Under the pieces are notes generated by a model. The model was not told the DNA's origin and ran no database searches. It worked only from the letters and a program-made list of their open reading frames with translations. This document shows positions 62,109 to 64,000 of a DNA stretch of 64,000 bases, piece after piece. Where the stretch lies: NCBI GenBank assembly GCA_048296855.1, contig CP182631.1. One strand, given 5' to 3'. The position numbers and the translations under genes are program-made. Position 1 is the first letter of the stretch; every line of letters starts with the position of its first letter. Source of the DNA: Pseudocolwellia sp048296855. GTDB taxonomy: Bacteria > Pseudomonadota > Gammaproteobacteria > Enterobacterales > Alteromonadaceae.

Positions 62109-62981
62109 TTACCAACCTGTTTTCTCTTTAAGTGCACTGCCGATATCAGCTAAAGAACGAACAGTTTTAACACCTGCCGCTTCTAATGCTGCAAATTTCT
62201 CATCAGCTGTACCTTTACCACCAGCGATAATCGCGCCAGCGTGACCCATACGCTTACCTTCTGGTGCAGTAACACCAGCAATGTAAGATACAACAGGTTT
62301 AGTAACGTTAGCTTTGATGTATTCTGCAGCTTCTTCTTCAGCTGTTCCACCAATTTCACCAATCATTACGATTGCTTCAGTTTGCGGATCGTTTTGGAAC
62401 ATTTCTAAAACGTCGATGAAGTTAGTACCTGGAATTGGATCACCACCGATACCTACACAAGTAGATTGGCCGAAACCAGCATCAGTTGTTTGCTTAACCG
62501 CTTCATAAGTTAATGTACCTGAACGAGATACAATACCTACTTTACCTGGCTTGTGGATATGACCAGGCATAATACCAATTTTAGTTTCGCCTGGAGTGAT
62601 AACACCTGGACAGTTAGGTCCAATCATGCGAACGCCAGATTGATCAAGCTTAGCTTTAACGTCAACCATATCTAAAGTTGGAATACCTTCAGTGATAGTA
62701 ACAATAAGCTCGATGCCAGCATCAATAGCTTCTAAAATTGCATCTTTACAGAAAGGAGCAGGAACATAGATAACTGTAGCTGTTGCGCCAGTTGCTTCTA
62801 CTGCATCACGTACTGTGTTAAATACTGGAAGGCCTAAATGCGTTTGACCGCCTTTACCTGGGCTTACGCCACCAACCATTTGTGTACCGTATTCAAGTGC
62901 TTGTTCTGAATGGAATGTACCTTGACCACCAGTGAAACCTTGACAGATTACTTTAGTATCTTTGTTAATTAAGACAGACAT
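62109..62981 (-). CDS. sucD: Succinyl-CoA synthetase alpha subunit
   Basis: TCA-cycle step: succinyl-CoA to succinate with ATP or GTP. 290 residues: CoA site GFTGGQGTFHSEQ, GGVSPGKGG, GPNCPGVITPGE, and the phospho-histidine in GRMGHAGAI-like form (KRMGHAGAIIAGGKGTA). Ends SLADIGSALKEKTGW. Its start overlaps the sucC stop by 1 nt (TAATG), so the two subunits are made in balance. Confidence 0.97.
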   Translation of the reverse strand: MSVLINKDTKVICQGFTGGQGTFHSEQALEYGTQMVGGVSPGKGGQTHLGLPVFNTVRDAVEATGATATVIYVPAPFCKDAILEAIDAGIELIVTITEGIPTLDMVDVKAKLDQSGVRMIGPNCPGVITPGETKIGIMPGHIHKPGKVGIVSRSGTLTYEAVKQTTDAGFGQSTCVGIGGDPIPGTNFIDVLEMFQNDPQTEAIVMIGEIGGTAEEEAAEYIKANVTKPVVSYIAGVTAPEGKRMGHAGAIIAGGKGTADEKFAALEAAGVKTVRSLADIGSALKEKTGW

Positions 62982-64000
62982 TATTTGCCCTCCGCAGCTG
63001 CTACAACTTTAGTCGCTGCATCAGTTAATGACTCAGCAGCAATGATATCTAAGCCAGAATTTTTAAGAACTTCACGACCTAATTCAGCATTAGTACCTTC
63101 TAAACGTACAACTACTGGTACTTTAACGCCTACTTCTTTAACTGCACCAATAATACCTTCAGCGATCATGTCACAACGAACAATACCACCAAAGATGTTA
63201 ACTAAAACAGCTTTAACGTTATCGTCAGAAAGGATGATTTTGAATGCTTCAGAAACACGTTCTTTAGTCGCCCCGCCACCAACATCTAGGAAGTTAGCTG
63301 GCTTGCCACCGTGTAAATTAACGATATCCATTGTACCCATTGCTAGGCCGGCACCGTTAACCATACAACCTACGTTACCATCTAATGCTACGTAGTTTAA
63401 TTCGAATTTAGCTGCATGTGCTTCACGCTCATCTTCTTGAGATGGATCGTGGAAGTCACGCATTTTAGGTTGACGGTATAAAGCGTTACCATCAATACCA
63501 ATTTTACCATCTAAACAGTGAAGGTTACCTTCGTCAGTAATTACTAACGGGTTGATTTCTAATAATGCGAAATCAAAATCTTCAAACATTTTAGCAAGAC
63601 CTAAAAAGATCTTAACAAATTGCTTCATTTGTGTAGGATTTAAACCTAATTTAAAACCTAATTCACGTGCTTGGTACGGTTGAGCACCTACAAGTGGATC
63701 AATTTCAGCTTGGTGAATTAACTCAGGCGTTTCTTCAGCAATCTTTTCAATGTCAACACCACCTTCAGTAGAAGCCATGAATACAACTTTACGACTTGCA
63801 CGGTCAACAACAGCACCTAGGTATAATTCGTTAGCAATATCAGTACAGCTTTCTACTAAAATTTTTGCTACCGGTTGGCCTTTCTCATCTGTTTGGTATG
63901 TAACTAAGTTTTTACCTAACCAGTTTTGAGCAAAGTCTTTAATTTCTTGCTTAGATTTAACTAGCTTTACACCGCCAGCTTTACCACGTCCACCAGCGTG
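62981..64000 (-). CDS. sucC: Succinyl-CoA synthetase beta subunit (5' end outside the window)
   Basis: C-terminal 339 residues, frame open to the right edge (starts within HAGGRGKAGGVKLVK). ATP-grasp domain: GRGKAGGVK lysine, YLGAVVDRASRKVVFMAS, ALLEINPLVITDEGNLHCLD with metal ligands, and the CoA-ligase part MVNGAGLAMGTMDIV and FGGIVRCDMIAEGI. 1-nt overlap with sucD. An internal ATG at 63778 is not the start. Confidence 0.97.
   Translation of the reverse strand, partial: HAGGRGKAGGVKLVKSKQEIKDFAQNWLGKNLVTYQTDEKGQPVAKILVESCTDIANELYLGAVVDRASRKVVFMASTEGGVDIEKIAEETPELIHQAEIDPLVGAQPYQARELGFKLGLNPTQMKQFVKIFLGLAKMFEDFDFALLEINPLVITDEGNLHCLDGKIGIDGNALYRQPKMRDFHDPSQEDEREAHAAKFELNYVALDGNVGCMVNGAGLAMGTMDIVNLHGGKPANFLDVGGGATKERVSEAFKIILSDDNVKAVLVNIFGGIVRCDMIAEGIIGAVKEVGVKVPVVVRLEGTNAELGREVLKNSGLDIIAAESLTDAATKVVAAAEGK

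Noticed and set aside
1..64000. CRISPR arrays, tRNA and rRNA genes
   Set aside because: I scanned the gene-free stretches and saw no regularly spaced direct repeats, no tRNA-like cloverleaf with CCA-type end and no rRNA segment. A tRNAscan or Infernal run would settle it.

Overview
The window is a piece of an AT-rich chromosome from a marine gammaproteobacterium of the order Alteromonadales, most probably Colwellia or a close relative. I infer this from gene order (plsX-fabDG-acpP-fabF-pabC-mltG-tmk-holB; seqA-pgm/ybfF-ybfE-fldA-fur; rluC/rne; dnaX-ybaB), low G+C, an agarase, a PEP-CTERM protein, and several families of short inverted-repeat elements between genes. No search was run, so the genus is an inference.

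Layout. 1-830: 3' part of a secreted GH16 beta-agarase with a CBM13 lectin domain. 1134-2585: an orphan membrane-anchored protein. 2787-13464 (all minus): one long housekeeping block, rpmF/yceD, plsX, fabD, fabG, acpP, fabF, pabC, mltG, tmk, holB, pilZ and tatD, which joins fatty acid initiation and elongation, septal peptidoglycan processing, dTMP supply and the polymerase clamp loader. fabH is missing from its usual place, and a MITE-like element splits mltG from tmk. 13583-19614: yceF, an HAD phosphatase, rluC and, divergently, rne with a structured leader. 20302-25309: gnd, a CE2-type esterase, a tiny basic protein, a broken GFA-family gene, a ZIP transporter and a Tat-exported DUF1569 protein. 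25583-28937: an SOS-box-controlled sulA, ychJ, and a substrate-binding protein/diguanylate cyclase pair. 29118-34612: dnaX (with a complete -1 frameshift cassette) and ybaB, apt, a 40-residue membrane protein under a perfect FNR box, and a eukaryotic-type protein kinase. 34840-42168: branched-chain 2-oxoacid dehydrogenase (E1a, E1b, E2), astE and pgm. 42211-47907: seqA, ybfF, DUF2788, ybfE, fldA, a DUF4442 protein, fur and glnS. 48195-59415: accessory or less conserved genes (lepB paralogue, galM, Rieske protein, DUF4124, uracil-DNA glycosylase, VF530, PhyH, CPBP protease, DHH phosphoesterase, PEP-CTERM VWA protein, zf-TFIIB). 59536-62035: repeat-rich accessory stretch ending in a duplicated sucD 3' end. 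62109-64000: sucD and the 3' part of sucC.

The strongest non-coding discovery is a CsrB-like sRNA on the minus strand (about 51196-51383): ten GGA motifs in under 190 nt, a terminator with a UUCG loop and a nine-T run, and an upstream 18-bp palindrome that fits the GacA/UvrY activating sequence. It implies a Gac/Csr carbon-storage circuit. Other regulatory signals read directly from the sequence are a perfect LexA box before sulA, a perfect FNR box before the 40-residue protein, and a slippery heptamer plus hairpin in dnaX. Four families of short inverted-repeat elements (at least nine copies or fragments) sit between genes.
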